In this document: positions 33,502 to 42,309 of the stretch, one piece after another
Layout of the letters: every line of letters starts with the position of its first letter
How positions within the stretch are numbered: position 1 is the stretch's first letter
Source of the DNA: Dinoroseobacter sp039192165
GTDB lineage: Bacteria > Pseudomonadota > Alphaproteobacteria > Rhodobacterales > Rhodobacteraceae
Reading direction: 5' to 3'
Length of the DNA stretch: 64,000 bases
NCBI GenBank assembly: GCA_039192165.1
Contig: JBCCXD010000003.1
Span: 186,001 to 250,000 of the forward strand
The notes under the pieces: model-generated
Told to the model about the DNA's origin: nothing
The model's database searches: none
The model's input: the letters and a program-made list of their open reading frames with translations, nothing else
Translations under genes and position numbers: made by a program

Positions 33502-33951
33502 ATGAGCACGGGGGGTGTTCCGGGTGTTTCTGAGGTAGGGCCAAAGGAAGCTTGGGACATTCTAGAGCACGACTTGTCGGCGGTGCTGATCGACGTTCGG
33601 TCAAGGGCAGAATGGACTTTCGTCGGTCTGCCTGATCTTGAGCTACTGGGAAAAAGTTCCATTCAGGTTGAATGGAAATCCTTCCCAGACATGCACGAGA
33701 ATCCGAATTTCCTTTCCGAATTGGCGCAACATCTGGGCGAAGCTGCTCCGTCTACGATGTTGTTTTTATGCCGATCCGGGGGGAGGTCCCTGAGCGCCGC
33801 AAGAGTCGTGGCGCAATCCTATGCTCAGGTGGGGCGACCGGTCACGTGCGTGAATGTGGCCGAAGGATTCGAAGGCGATCTGAACGCAAAAAAACATAGG
33901 GGCACGCTTTCCGGTTGGAAGGCGAGGGGTCTGCCGTGGAGGCAGTCCTAA
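33502..33951 (+). CDS. Rhodanese-domain protein
   Basis: The 149-residue protein is a single rhodanese domain: AVLIDVRSRAEWTFVGLPDL, then the active-site loop TMLFLCRSGGRS with the catalytic Cys, and CVNVAEGFEGDL and a tryptophan-containing GWKARGLPWRQS tail. Rhodaneses transfer sulfane sulfur; the physiological acceptor is unknown. The ATG at 33502 follows GGGGGG; an in-frame TTG 42 bases earlier is less likely. It ends 21 bases before dnaA, so dnaA is probably transcribed at least partly with it. Confidence 0.85.
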   Translation: MSTGGVPGVSEVGPKEAWDILEHDLSAVLIDVRSRAEWTFVGLPDLELLGKSSIQVEWKSFPDMHENPNFLSELAQHLGEAAPSTMLFLCRSGGRSLSAARVVAQSYAQVGRPVTCVNVAEGFEGDLNAKKHRGTLSGWKARGLPWRQS

Positions 33952-33972
33952 ACAACTGAAAAAGGGCAAAAA

Positions 33973-35352
33973 ATGACAGAAGACACTTGGGGGAGTGTTC
34001 AAAACGATCTACTTAACACTATCGGGCAAAATAACTACGTTACTTGGATTGAACCGCTGCGTTTTGCTGCTTGCGAAGCTGGCGTTGCTCGGTTTGAGGT
34101 GCCTTCGAATTTCGTCGGCAACTGGGTCGAAAGAAACTACAGCGAAGACATTTTAAGACACCTGATCTCTGCAGGCGCAGACGTGAAGCGGATCGAGTTC
34201 GACGTGGGTCGTCTGGTGAAAGCTGACAGTGGCGCGGGTAATATAGGGCGTGGAGAAACGTCTGTAGACGGTTTTGAGCTTAGCGCGGCGCAGGGCGTGC
34301 CAGCGTCGTCCGCGCACAGTTCACCACTCGATCCTAGATTGACCTTTGACAATTTTGTGGTCGGTAAACCGAATGAACTTGCACATGCCTCGGCGCGTCG
34401 CGTCGCTGAGGGTGGACCCGTGACATTCAACCCTCTGTTTCTCTATGGCGGCGTGGGCTTAGGGAAAACGCACCTCATGCACGCGATTGCATGGGAAGCA
34501 AAGAGACGCAACCCAGGGTTGAAAACGCTCTATCTCTCGGCTGAGCAGTTCATGTACCGCTTTGTGCGCGCTTTGCGTGAAAAGAACACTATGGGGTTCA
34601 AGGAAATGTTTCGCTCTGTTGACCTTTTGATGGTCGACGATGTGCAGTTCATCGCGGGCAAAGACAGCACTCAGGACGAGTTTTTTCACACGTTCAATGC
34701 ACTGGTAGACCAGCAAAAACAGATCATTATCTCTGCGGACCGTGCTCCTGGGGAGATCGACGGGCTCGAAGATCGGATCAAGTCCCGATTGAGCTGGGGT
34801 CTCGTCGTCGATCTGCATCCTACCGATTACGAGCTCCGCCTCGGTATCCTTCAGCAGCGCCTGCAGGACCACCTGGCCTCCGGAGAGCGGGTGATCATAG
34901 ACGATGGCGTGCTGGAATTCCTTGCGCAACGGATCTCATCAAACGTGCGCGTGCTCGAAGGGGCGCTGAATCGTCTCTTCGCGTTTTCCTCGCTGGCGGG
35001 CGATCACATCACGGTTGATGTCGCACACGAAGCGCTTTCAGACATGATCCGGGCCAGCGACCGGCGGATTACGGTTGATGAAATCATGCAGGCAGTGGTG
35101 AAACATTACAATCTGCGGATGTCGGACCTTCTTGGTCCGCGCAGAACACGGACAATCGCGCGTCCGCGACAGGTCGCCATGTATCTTGCCAAGACGCTCA
35201 CCACACGCTCGTTGCCGGAGATAGGCCGTCGGTTCGGCGGGCGCGACCACACGACAGTTATTCACGCCGTGAAAAAAGTAGAATCCCTGAGAGACGAAGA
35301 TCCGCAAATCGCGGAAGACATCCAGATCCTCACGCGAACGCTCGACACGTAG
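33973..35352 (+). CDS. dnaA: Chromosomal replication initiator DnaA
   Basis: DnaA (459 residues) opens the chromosomal origin. Domain I is at residues 1-80, followed by a short linker and an AAA+ core with Walker A GGVGLGKT at 159-166 and Walker B LLMVDD ending at 223. The C-terminal DNA-binding helix-turn-helix carries the signature GGRDHTTVIHAVKKVE. It is slightly short, mainly in the linker domain II. AAAGGGC precedes the ATG. dnaN and recF follow, the common bacterial order. Confidence 0.98.
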   Translation: MTEDTWGSVQNDLLNTIGQNNYVTWIEPLRFAACEAGVARFEVPSNFVGNWVERNYSEDILRHLISAGADVKRIEFDVGRLVKADSGAGNIGRGETSVDGFELSAAQGVPASSAHSSPLDPRLTFDNFVVGKPNELAHASARRVAEGGPVTFNPLFLYGGVGLGKTHLMHAIAWEAKRRNPGLKTLYLSAEQFMYRFVRALREKNTMGFKEMFRSVDLLMVDDVQFIAGKDSTQDEFFHTFNALVDQQKQIIISADRAPGEIDGLEDRIKSRLSWGLVVDLHPTDYELRLGILQQRLQDHLASGERVIIDDGVLEFLAQRISSNVRVLEGALNRLFAFSSLAGDHITVDVAHEALSDMIRASDRRITVDEIMQAVVKHYNLRMSDLLGPRRTRTIARPRQVAMYLAKTLTTRSLPEIGRRFGGRDHTTVIHAVKKVESLRDEDPQIAEDIQILTRTLDT

Positions 35353-35388
35353 CGGCCGCATGCTTGTTTTGAAGTCTCTCTGACACAG

Positions 35389-35413
35389 GGCCCGTCGATT
35401 GTTCCGGCGGGCC
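35389..35413 (+). other. Hairpin in the dnaA-dnaN gap
   Basis: A nine-base stem with one G-T pair (GGCCCGTCG with CGGCGGGCC) and a seven-base loop lies 37 bases after the dnaA stop. No U-run follows, so it is not a convincing intrinsic terminator. It may be a processing or stability element between dnaA and dnaN. Confidence 0.4.
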
Positions 35414-35510
35414 TTGACGCCTTTACGAAACCCGGGAAAGTTCAATTTAAAGCTTGTGCACTCAGCGCGGGCGACTAATCTCGACGGCCCGGGGGAACAG
35501 GAATTAGTCC

Positions 35511-36629
35511 ATGAAAATCAGCATTGAACGCGCGACGCTGCTGAAGGCTGTCAGCCAGGCACAATCCGTTGTTGAACGTCGGAACACCATTCCGATCCTT
35601 GCAAATGTCCTGATCGAAGCCGATGGCGACACGGTCAGCTTTCGCGCCACCGATCTGGATATCGAGGTGGTGGACAAGGTGCCCGCCCAGGTCGAACGTG
35701 CCGGTGCCACCACAGTGGCTGCAGTGACGCTCCATGAAATCGTGCGCAAGCTGCCAGATGGCGCACTCGTGCAACTGAATGAAGACAGTGCAAAAGGCCG
35801 CCTTGAAGTTATTGCAGGTCGATCGAACTTTTCTTTGGCAACGCTGCCGAAAGAAGACTTCCCTGTCATGACGGCTTCGGAATACAGCTGCAACTTTGCG
35901 GCGCCCGCCACCGTATTGCGACGCCTCTTTGACAAGTCGAAGTTCGCTATTTCGACCGAAGAAACAAGATATTATCTCAACGGTGTCTACATGCACATTG
36001 CGGAGGCAGAGGCGGGCCGCACGCTGCGCTGTGTCGCGACTGACGGACACCGACTGGCGCGGATTGATGCAGAGATGCCCGGCGGAGCTGAGGCCATGCC
36101 TGGCGTTATCGTTCCGCGAAAAACCGTCGGGGAGTTAAGGAAGCTGCTGGACGATGATGACGCAAGCATCGCGGTTTCTGTTTCGCAGACAAAAGTGCGG
36201 TTTGCCACCCCCGAGATTACGCTGACCTCAAAGGTTATTGATGGGACTTTCCCGGACTACACGCGCGTTATTCCAACCGCCAATGCGCGCAAGATGGAAG
36301 TGGATGCGTCTGAGTTTGCCAAGGCTGTCGATCGGGTCGCAACCGTCAGCTCGGAGCGTTCGCGTGCTGTGAAATTAGCGCTCGATGAAGACAGGCTTAT
36401 CCTATCGGTAAATGCACCCGACAGCGGGGCTGCAGAGGAGGAGCTGGCTGTAGCTTATGGCGATGAGCGATTGGAGATTGGCTTTAACGCCAAGTACTTG
36501 CTTGAGATCGCCAGCCAGGTCGATCGTGAAAATGCAGTCTTTATGTTCAACTCCGCAGCGGATCCAACGATGATGCGCGAGGGCGGCGACACCTCGGCGG
36601 TTTATGTCGTCATGCCGATGCGCGTGTGA
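35511..36629 (+). CDS. dnaN: DNA polymerase III sliding clamp (DnaN)
   Basis: The beta clamp (372 residues) encircles DNA and tethers polymerase III. The N-terminal MKISIERATLLKAVSQAQSVVERRNTIPILANVL, the central FPVMTASEYSCNF, the repeated three-domain pattern and the terminal VYVVMPMRV are characteristic. Length is normal. It overlaps recF by four bases (GTGA). A 158-base gap separates it from dnaA and may hold its own promoter. Confidence 0.98.
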   Translation: MKISIERATLLKAVSQAQSVVERRNTIPILANVLIEADGDTVSFRATDLDIEVVDKVPAQVERAGATTVAAVTLHEIVRKLPDGALVQLNEDSAKGRLEVIAGRSNFSLATLPKEDFPVMTASEYSCNFAAPATVLRRLFDKSKFAISTEETRYYLNGVYMHIAEAEAGRTLRCVATDGHRLARIDAEMPGGAEAMPGVIVPRKTVGELRKLLDDDDASIAVSVSQTKVRFATPEITLTSKVIDGTFPDYTRVIPTANARKMEVDASEFAKAVDRVATVSSERSRAVKLALDEDRLILSVNAPDSGAAEEELAVAYGDERLEIGFNAKYLLEIASQVDRENAVFMFNSAADPTMMREGGDTSAVYVVMPMRV

Positions 36630-37726
36630 CATCGACTGCCGTCACGCACGTCAACCTTCTCCATTTTCGGTCGCACAGGAAGCTCGAACTGGAGCTCGAT
36701 GAGCGACCCGTCGCCCTTTACGGCCCCAATGGGATCGGAAAGACAAATATTCTCGAAGCGTTGAGCCTGTTGTCTCCGGGTCGTGGACTTCGCCGTGCCT
36801 CGGCGGAAGACATGGCGCGTAAACCGGACGTGCTCGGCTGGAAGATTAGGGCCCGAATTTCAACGCCCGACAGTACTCACGACGTAGAGACATTCAGCGA
36901 GAAAGGCGCGGCGCGGCGAGTGCTGATTGACGGCAAGGCAGCGCCGCAGACCAAACTGGCGGCAATGCTGCGCATGGTATGGTTGATCCCGTCCATGGAC
37001 CGGCTGTGGATCGAAGGTGCCGAGGGGCGCAGACGGTTTCTGGACCGAACCACACTGAGCTTCTTTCCGGATCATGCCGATGCCACTCTGAGCTATGAAA
37101 AAGCGATGCGGGACCGGAATCGCCTGCTTAGGGATGGCGTCAGCGACGCTCATTGGTACCGCGCACTGGAGGTCACAATGTCCGCGGCCGCGGAACGAAT
37201 TCAACAAAACCGGCGCCACGCTCTGCGGCGCATAACCTCCGCACTCTCCGATACGGAAACGGCCTTTCCAGTGGCGCGACTGGCCCTCATTTCGCCGGGA
37301 GAATTGCCAGATGTCGAGGGTGCAGATGCGCTTACGCAAGTTTGGGAAGACACGCGCACTCGGGATCTGGCGGCTGGTCGAACGCTAATTGGGCCGCATC
37401 GCAGCGATCTGGAGGCGCACTATGTCAAAAAAAATTCGCCGGCACGTGACTGTTCAACTGGCGAGCAGAAAGCCCTGCTTATTTCTTTGATTCTGGCCAA
37501 TGCGCGGGCACTGAGGTCCGGTGATGGTGCGGCTCCGATTGTGCTTTTGGACGAGGTCGCTGCGCATCTGGATGCGACGCGACAGGCGCATCTCTACGAC
37601 GAGATCTGCGCGCTGGAGATACAGTGCTGGATGACAGGAACCGGGCCCGAGATGTTCGCTCCACTTCTCGATCGTGCGCAGTTATTTGCCCTCGAGGACG
37701 ACACGGGGACACTTGCGCGACAATAA
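36626..37726 (+). CDS. recF: Recombination mediator RecF
   Basis: RecF (366 residues) is an SMC-like ATPase that helps load RecA at gaps with RecO and RecR. Walker A GPNGIGKT is at residues 33-40, the ABC-type signature STGEQKALL starts at 277, and LLDEVAAHLD supplies Walker B near 309. The start is GTG overlapping the dnaN stop. Length fits the family. It ends the dnaA-dnaN-recF unit; gyrB, often next in other bacteria, is absent here. Confidence 0.96.
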   Translation: MTSTAVTHVNLLHFRSHRKLELELDERPVALYGPNGIGKTNILEALSLLSPGRGLRRASAEDMARKPDVLGWKIRARISTPDSTHDVETFSEKGAARRVLIDGKAAPQTKLAAMLRMVWLIPSMDRLWIEGAEGRRRFLDRTTLSFFPDHADATLSYEKAMRDRNRLLRDGVSDAHWYRALEVTMSAAAERIQQNRRHALRRITSALSDTETAFPVARLALISPGELPDVEGADALTQVWEDTRTRDLAAGRTLIGPHRSDLEAHYVKKNSPARDCSTGEQKALLISLILANARALRSGDGAAPIVLLDEVAAHLDATRQAHLYDEICALEIQCWMTGTGPEMFAPLLDRAQLFALEDDTGTLARQ

Positions 37727-37883
37727 AAGACATAACAGCGCGGATCAGGTGCCTTCTTTTCTGATTTCTTGACGAGTTTACCAGCATCTTGGTTGAAGCG
37801 GTGTTTCTGATTGGACAGTTCGGGGCCACACCTGCGATACATGACTTTAACTTTTAACAGAACCTGCACGCAGCCTACCTGAG

Positions 37884-40397
37884 ATGCCGGACAAACCACT
37901 CGACTCAATCCCTGCCAGCGAGGCCTACGCACGCGCGCGCGGCAACGCTATTCGGCGCTACCCTGCTCCGAACCGGGATGGAGACAGGCTCTATCCCCTG
38001 GCGTCGCCGCAAGCGCACTCGTCTTTCCGCATGTCCACCAAGGACCGCGTCTTCACGATCGGGTCTTGTTTTGCCCGGAACGTCGAGTCTGCACTCAAGG
38101 AAATCGGGATCGAAATCGTTTCCGATGTGCCTGACCTTGGGCCAATTGGCGATGCGCTCGGATATGCAGCGAACCTTTTCAATAAGTACTCGATCCACTC
38201 GGTGCACAACGATCTGAAATGGGCGCTGGAGCGCCAAAGCTATCCCGGTGATGCAGTCATCTATGAGCTGCCTGGTGGAGGGTTCTGTGATCTTCAGCTT
38301 GGTATTCCCAAGCTCGATTTTCCGCAGATTGAGATTCAGAAATTCCGGCAGCGATATTTGGATGTCTTCACTCGGGTGGCTGATGCGGATGTCATCATCC
38401 TTACGCTAGGCTATGTTGAAACCTGGTTCGATACCGAATTGGGGATTTACCTCAACACTGCACCTCCGCAGGCTCTGGTGAAAATGCATCCGTCACGTTT
38501 CGAGTTCCGAGTTTTGTCCTACCAGGATGTGCTCGACGGGTTGAGGTCAGTCTACGACCTGCTCACAAAACACCGCAGCAAACCACTTCGGATGCTGCTG
38601 ACAGTCTCTCCTGTTCCGCTCCTGTCGACCTTCCGCGAGATCGACGTCTTGATGGCGAATACCTATTCAAAGTCGGTTCAACGCGCGGCAATTGATGAGT
38701 TTGTGCGTGATGTGGAGGGGGTGGACTATTTCCCCTCTTATGAGTTTGTGATGCTTTCAAATCCTTCGGTCGCCTGGTCGCGCGGAGATTTTCGTCACGT
38801 TTCGCCCGACCTTGTCGCGCGGATCATGTCCGATGTGATTACGACATATGTGGACGATGGGCCCAGTGATGAAAGTGCTGCCGAACGTGAGATGACGGCG
38901 CCCGCGTTGCTGTCTTCTGCGCGGATGCTCTTTAAGGCTGAAGAGTATGAGGCGCTCAAGGATCTTGCTGCAAAACACTTCGAAGTTGTGGAGTCAGATC
39001 ACGATCTTCGCGTCCTTCTCGGCAATGCCTGTGTAAAGCTCCGTGAACTTGAGGATGCATTTGAGCATTTCGAGGCGGCTTACGCTCTGAACCAGTCCCG
39101 CCCGGCCGTGCTGGAAAGGTTGATTACGCTCTGTCGCCCGCTTCGACGCAAAGACAGGGAAGTCGCGTTTCTCGAGGAGCATATAGAGAGGTTCCCCGCG
39201 AGATCGGTGTTTCGCGAACGCGTATCAGGCGCTGATAAAGCTGCGCAGCCCAGGCCTGCGGCGGCATCACAGCAGCAGAGTTTCCTGCAACCTGATCTGA
39301 GCAAATCGATTTCAAAGCAAATCGACCATCTGCGGAACGCACTCGTTGTGCCCCCACCCAAAGGCGATCCCAACCGTTCTGTTCAGCAATCAGGGGTTCT
39401 GAATGCTAAGGGGGCGTTCATGGAGCGCTCCGTGACATGGCGAAATGGCAGTCAAGTCAATACAGCGCCAGCGATCCCTGATCCTACGGAAGTCCAGAAC
39501 CTTTCCGGACGGCATCTGTTTCTTGGTCCTTTGTTCGGCCATTTCGGCCATTTTCTGGTGGAGAGTATCTCCCGCCTATGGGCGCTCGATCATCTCGAGG
39601 CAGAGGTCGACGGGCTTGTCTTTGTGCCAAAATTCCAGAACCGGCCGCAGCATGTGCTCGATACCTACCGTCCGTTTCTGGAGATACTCGGGGCGAAGTT
39701 GCCTGTGCGAAATCTCGAGCATCCAACTTTGGTTGAGGAGTTGCACGTGCCCCTTCAGGGCTTTGGCATGTTCGATCTGATCCAGGGCGCGCCGGAGTTC
39801 CGCAATTTCATCAATACGCATGCCGGTGCCGAAATCACAGCCGACGGTCCTGAGAAAATTTACATTTCTCGAACTGGGCTCCCGCCGGAGCGCGGTGGTG
39901 TCTTGGGTGAACAGATCCTTGAGGATCTCCTGATCGAAGAAGGGTTCGAGCCGTTTCATCCGCAAATGCACGACTACGCAACCCAAGTCGCTGTCTACAA
40001 GGCTGCGCGTCAGATAATTTCTGTCGATGCATCGCCACTGCATTTGGTGGCAATGGTCGGAGACGAGGACCAGCGTATCGCCTGTATCGCGAGAAGACCA
40101 GGCGAGCTCGACCAAGTCTTTGCGAAACAGCTGCGTGCCTTTAAGGGAAGCCACGTTTCAACCATAAATGCACTTAAGCGCAACTGGATACCGGAGTCTG
40201 ACACTCGCCCGAGTCGCGTCTCGCTGGGCGAGGTTGATTTTGCTCAGATTTACCTCGCCTTGCACGAGGCCGGGTTCCTGTCCGGAACGATGCCCTGGCA
40301 ACACTTCAGCGATAAAGAACGCACGCGTCTGTTGAATGAGCTGAAGGCGAAGCGTGACTTGCCCTTAAAGCCATTCGAAACCGAAGAGGCCGCTTGA
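37884..40397 (+). CDS. GSCFA-TPR-glycosyltransferase 61 fusion protein
   Basis: This 837-residue protein joins three parts. Residues about 50-320 form a GSCFA domain (GSCFA at 60-64 in FTIGSCFARNVE, then LTLGYVETWFD, LLTVSPVPL and RHVSPDL), a family related to SGNH hydrolases. Residues about 330-450 are TPR-like helices. Residues about 500-800 match the GT61/DUF563 glycosyltransferase family (GPLFGHFGHFLVES at 549-561, KIYISRTGLPPERGG, and ISVDASPLHLVAM). No signal or transmembrane segment is seen, so it is likely cytosolic. Probable roles are glycan building and esterification or de-esterification. Its stop overlaps the pxpB TTG. Confidence 0.8.
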   Translation: MPDKPLDSIPASEAYARARGNAIRRYPAPNRDGDRLYPLASPQAHSSFRMSTKDRVFTIGSCFARNVESALKEIGIEIVSDVPDLGPIGDALGYAANLFNKYSIHSVHNDLKWALERQSYPGDAVIYELPGGGFCDLQLGIPKLDFPQIEIQKFRQRYLDVFTRVADADVIILTLGYVETWFDTELGIYLNTAPPQALVKMHPSRFEFRVLSYQDVLDGLRSVYDLLTKHRSKPLRMLLTVSPVPLLSTFREIDVLMANTYSKSVQRAAIDEFVRDVEGVDYFPSYEFVMLSNPSVAWSRGDFRHVSPDLVARIMSDVITTYVDDGPSDESAAEREMTAPALLSSARMLFKAEEYEALKDLAAKHFEVVESDHDLRVLLGNACVKLRELEDAFEHFEAAYALNQSRPAVLERLITLCRPLRRKDREVAFLEEHIERFPARSVFRERVSGADKAAQPRPAAASQQQSFLQPDLSKSISKQIDHLRNALVVPPPKGDPNRSVQQSGVLNAKGAFMERSVTWRNGSQVNTAPAIPDPTEVQNLSGRHLFLGPLFGHFGHFLVESISRLWALDHLEAEVDGLVFVPKFQNRPQHVLDTYRPFLEILGAKLPVRNLEHPTLVEELHVPLQGFGMFDLIQGAPEFRNFINTHAGAEITADGPEKIYISRTGLPPERGGVLGEQILEDLLIEEGFEPFHPQMHDYATQVAVYKAARQIISVDASPLHLVAMVGDEDQRIACIARRPGELDQVFAKQLRAFKGSHVSTINALKRNWIPESDTRPSRVSLGEVDFAQIYLALHEAGFLSGTMPWQHFSDKERTRLLNELKAKRDLPLKPFETEEAA

Positions 40398-41149
40398 ACG
40401 GTCGAATTGTGAGCGACATGCGTTTTCTCTCTCTAGGCGATCGCGCTTTGACGGTGGAGTACGCAAGCGGATTTGATCCGCAAGCACGAAAGGCTGTGAT
40501 CGCACTGGACGAGGCGATTAGGGAAGCGCGCGAAGCGGGCAGCCTTTCAGGCATACTCGATGTGGCGCCCACGTTTCGGTCATTGACGGTTCACTACGAT
40601 CCGCTTCAGATCAACCAAGCCAGTTTGAAGGCGTCTTTGATGGATCTCGCAAGGCCTTCCTCATCTGAGCGAGAACCAAACACGACGCTTTGGCGCCTTC
40701 CGGTCTGCTATGGTGGATCCTTTGGACCGGATCTGCCCGATCTGGTGGCAGATACGGGGTTAAGTGAAGCAGACGTGATTGAATTGCACAGCAGCATCGA
40801 AGTTTCTGTGCATATGCTCGGCTTTCTCCCTGGTTTCGCTTTCATGGGCGATATCGCTGAGCCACTGCGCAAGCCGCGGCGCCAAGAGCCACGATTGCGC
40901 GTGCCGCCGGGAAGTGTAGCCGTTGCCGACCGGCTTACTGCGATTTACCCATGGGAAAGCCCGGGTGGATGGCATCTGATCGGCGCGTGCCCCGTTCCTT
41001 TGTTTTTTGCGGAAGAGGCCAAGCCCACGCTGTTTGAACCGGGGGACCGGGTCCGGTTTGAACCGGTAACCAAGAGCCAGTTTGAAGGCCTGAAGCAGCA
41101 GCTCAATCGCGCAGAGCTTTCTCCGCAGTCATTTCGCAAAACAAAATGA
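40394..41149 (+). CDS. pxpB: 5-oxoprolinase subunit PxpB (KipI family)
   Basis: The 251-residue protein is the smaller subunit of the ATP-dependent PxpABC 5-oxoprolinase, formerly KipI-like or allophanate hydrolase subunit 1. LSLGDRALTVEYASGFD, SLTVHYDP, MLGFLPGFAFMGDI and the RVPPGSVAVADRLTAIYPWESPGGWHLIG segment are diagnostic. A TTG at 40394 overlapping the previous stop has GAAGAGG upstream; an ATG at 40418 is the alternative start. It overlaps pxpC (ATGA). The third subunit gene, pxpA, is not adjacent. Confidence 0.92.
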   Translation: MNGRIVSDMRFLSLGDRALTVEYASGFDPQARKAVIALDEAIREAREAGSLSGILDVAPTFRSLTVHYDPLQINQASLKASLMDLARPSSSEREPNTTLWRLPVCYGGSFGPDLPDLVADTGLSEADVIELHSSIEVSVHMLGFLPGFAFMGDIAEPLRKPRRQEPRLRVPPGSVAVADRLTAIYPWESPGGWHLIGACPVPLFFAEEAKPTLFEPGDRVRFEPVTKSQFEGLKQQLNRAELSPQSFRKTK

Positions 41150-42195
41150 CCGCTACGGACGGGCATATTCGGATATCGGCGGCGGGCCCGTTGACCACTG
41201 TACAGGATTTCGGTCGCCTGCATCTCCGGCGGTTGGGAATTCCGTCTGCCGGAACCCTGTGCCCGGACTGGCTACAACTGGGAAACGCGCTGCTCGGAAA
41301 CCCAGCGGATGCGGCAGCGCTGGAGTTTAGGCTTATGGGGCCGAGCTTCACGGTCGAGGTTGATGATATGCAAGCCGTCGTTGCGGGACCTGCGGAACTG
41401 CGTATCGACGGCGCGGACGGTGCGCGCCGGATCAAACCCTGGACGGTTGTTAAACTATCGCGCGGCGATGATGTGACAGTCGGCTCTGTGAGTCGCGGCA
41501 CAGTTGCTCTGCTTTGCGTATCCGGAGGCGTTGCGACGCCCCCGGTCCTCGGCAGCCGGGCCACCTATAGCCGCGCCGGGCTAGGTGGTCTCCAAGGTCG
41601 GAGCCTGCAAATAGGGGACCTTGTCCCGATCGGATCCGCCATTCCCAAAGACACTCTGTCATTGCCTGACGTTGACGATCCGACTGACCAGCCCATCCGC
41701 GTCATTCTTGGACCGCAAGCAGATCATTTCTCGAATGAGCAGATCGGTATCTTTCTATCAGAGAGTTTCTTTGTGACCACAAATGTGGACCGGATGGGGA
41801 TGCGTCTTGAGGGCCCTAAACTCAAACACCGTACTGCTGCTCTGTCTGAAATCGTGTCAGACGGGATCGTACCGGGTGCTGTACAAGTACCCGGAACCGG
41901 CAATCCGATCGTGCTTCTGGCGGATGGGCAGACCGTTGGTGGCTACCCCAAGATTGCAACTGTGATTAGCGCGGACCTGCCGCGCCTGGGGCGCCTTGCG
42001 CCAGGCACTCTTGTCTCCTTTTCTGCGGTCACAGTCAGAGAAGCCGAGGACGCGTTGGAGAGACACCAGACCTGGCTTCGCACAATGATCGCCTCGGCAG
42101 GGTCAGCAATCGAGATTGGCGACGTAGATCTTAGACTGCTCTACGAAACCAATCTGGTCAGCGGTGCTGTAAATGGAACGGAGGAGACTGAGTGA
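41146..42195 (+). CDS. pxpC: 5-oxoprolinase subunit PxpC (KipA family)
   Basis: The 349-residue protein is the biotin-dependent-carboxylase-like partner of PxpB. It has the family features PLTTVQDFGRLHLRRLGIPSAG near the start, NALLGNPADAAALEF, CVSGGVATPPVLGSRATYSRA and a late VPGTGNPIVLLADGQTVGGYPKIATVI segment. Together with PxpB and PxpA it cleaves 5-oxoproline to glutamate using ATP. A weak gap of 114 bases separates it from ackA, so the unit probably ends here. Confidence 0.92.
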   Translation: MTATDGHIRISAAGPLTTVQDFGRLHLRRLGIPSAGTLCPDWLQLGNALLGNPADAAALEFRLMGPSFTVEVDDMQAVVAGPAELRIDGADGARRIKPWTVVKLSRGDDVTVGSVSRGTVALLCVSGGVATPPVLGSRATYSRAGLGGLQGRSLQIGDLVPIGSAIPKDTLSLPDVDDPTDQPIRVILGPQADHFSNEQIGIFLSESFFVTTNVDRMGMRLEGPKLKHRTAALSEIVSDGIVPGAVQVPGTGNPIVLLADGQTVGGYPKIATVISADLPRLGRLAPGTLVSFSAVTVREAEDALERHQTWLRTMIASAGSAIEIGDVDLRLLYETNLVSGAVNGTEETE

Positions 42196-42309
42196 ATGTG
42201 GATTTGTAAGACAACATGCCCGCTCGCCTCGTTCGGCGTGCTGATCGCCAGCTTTTACACATGACCTCCGTGCTTGAATTGATAACGATCACGCTTGATT
42301 GTTAGCTTT

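Noticed and set aside
35353..35510. Replication origin in the dnaA-dnaN gap
   Set aside because: No DnaA-box (TTATCCACA-like) cluster or marked AT-rich tract was seen; only a hairpin is present.
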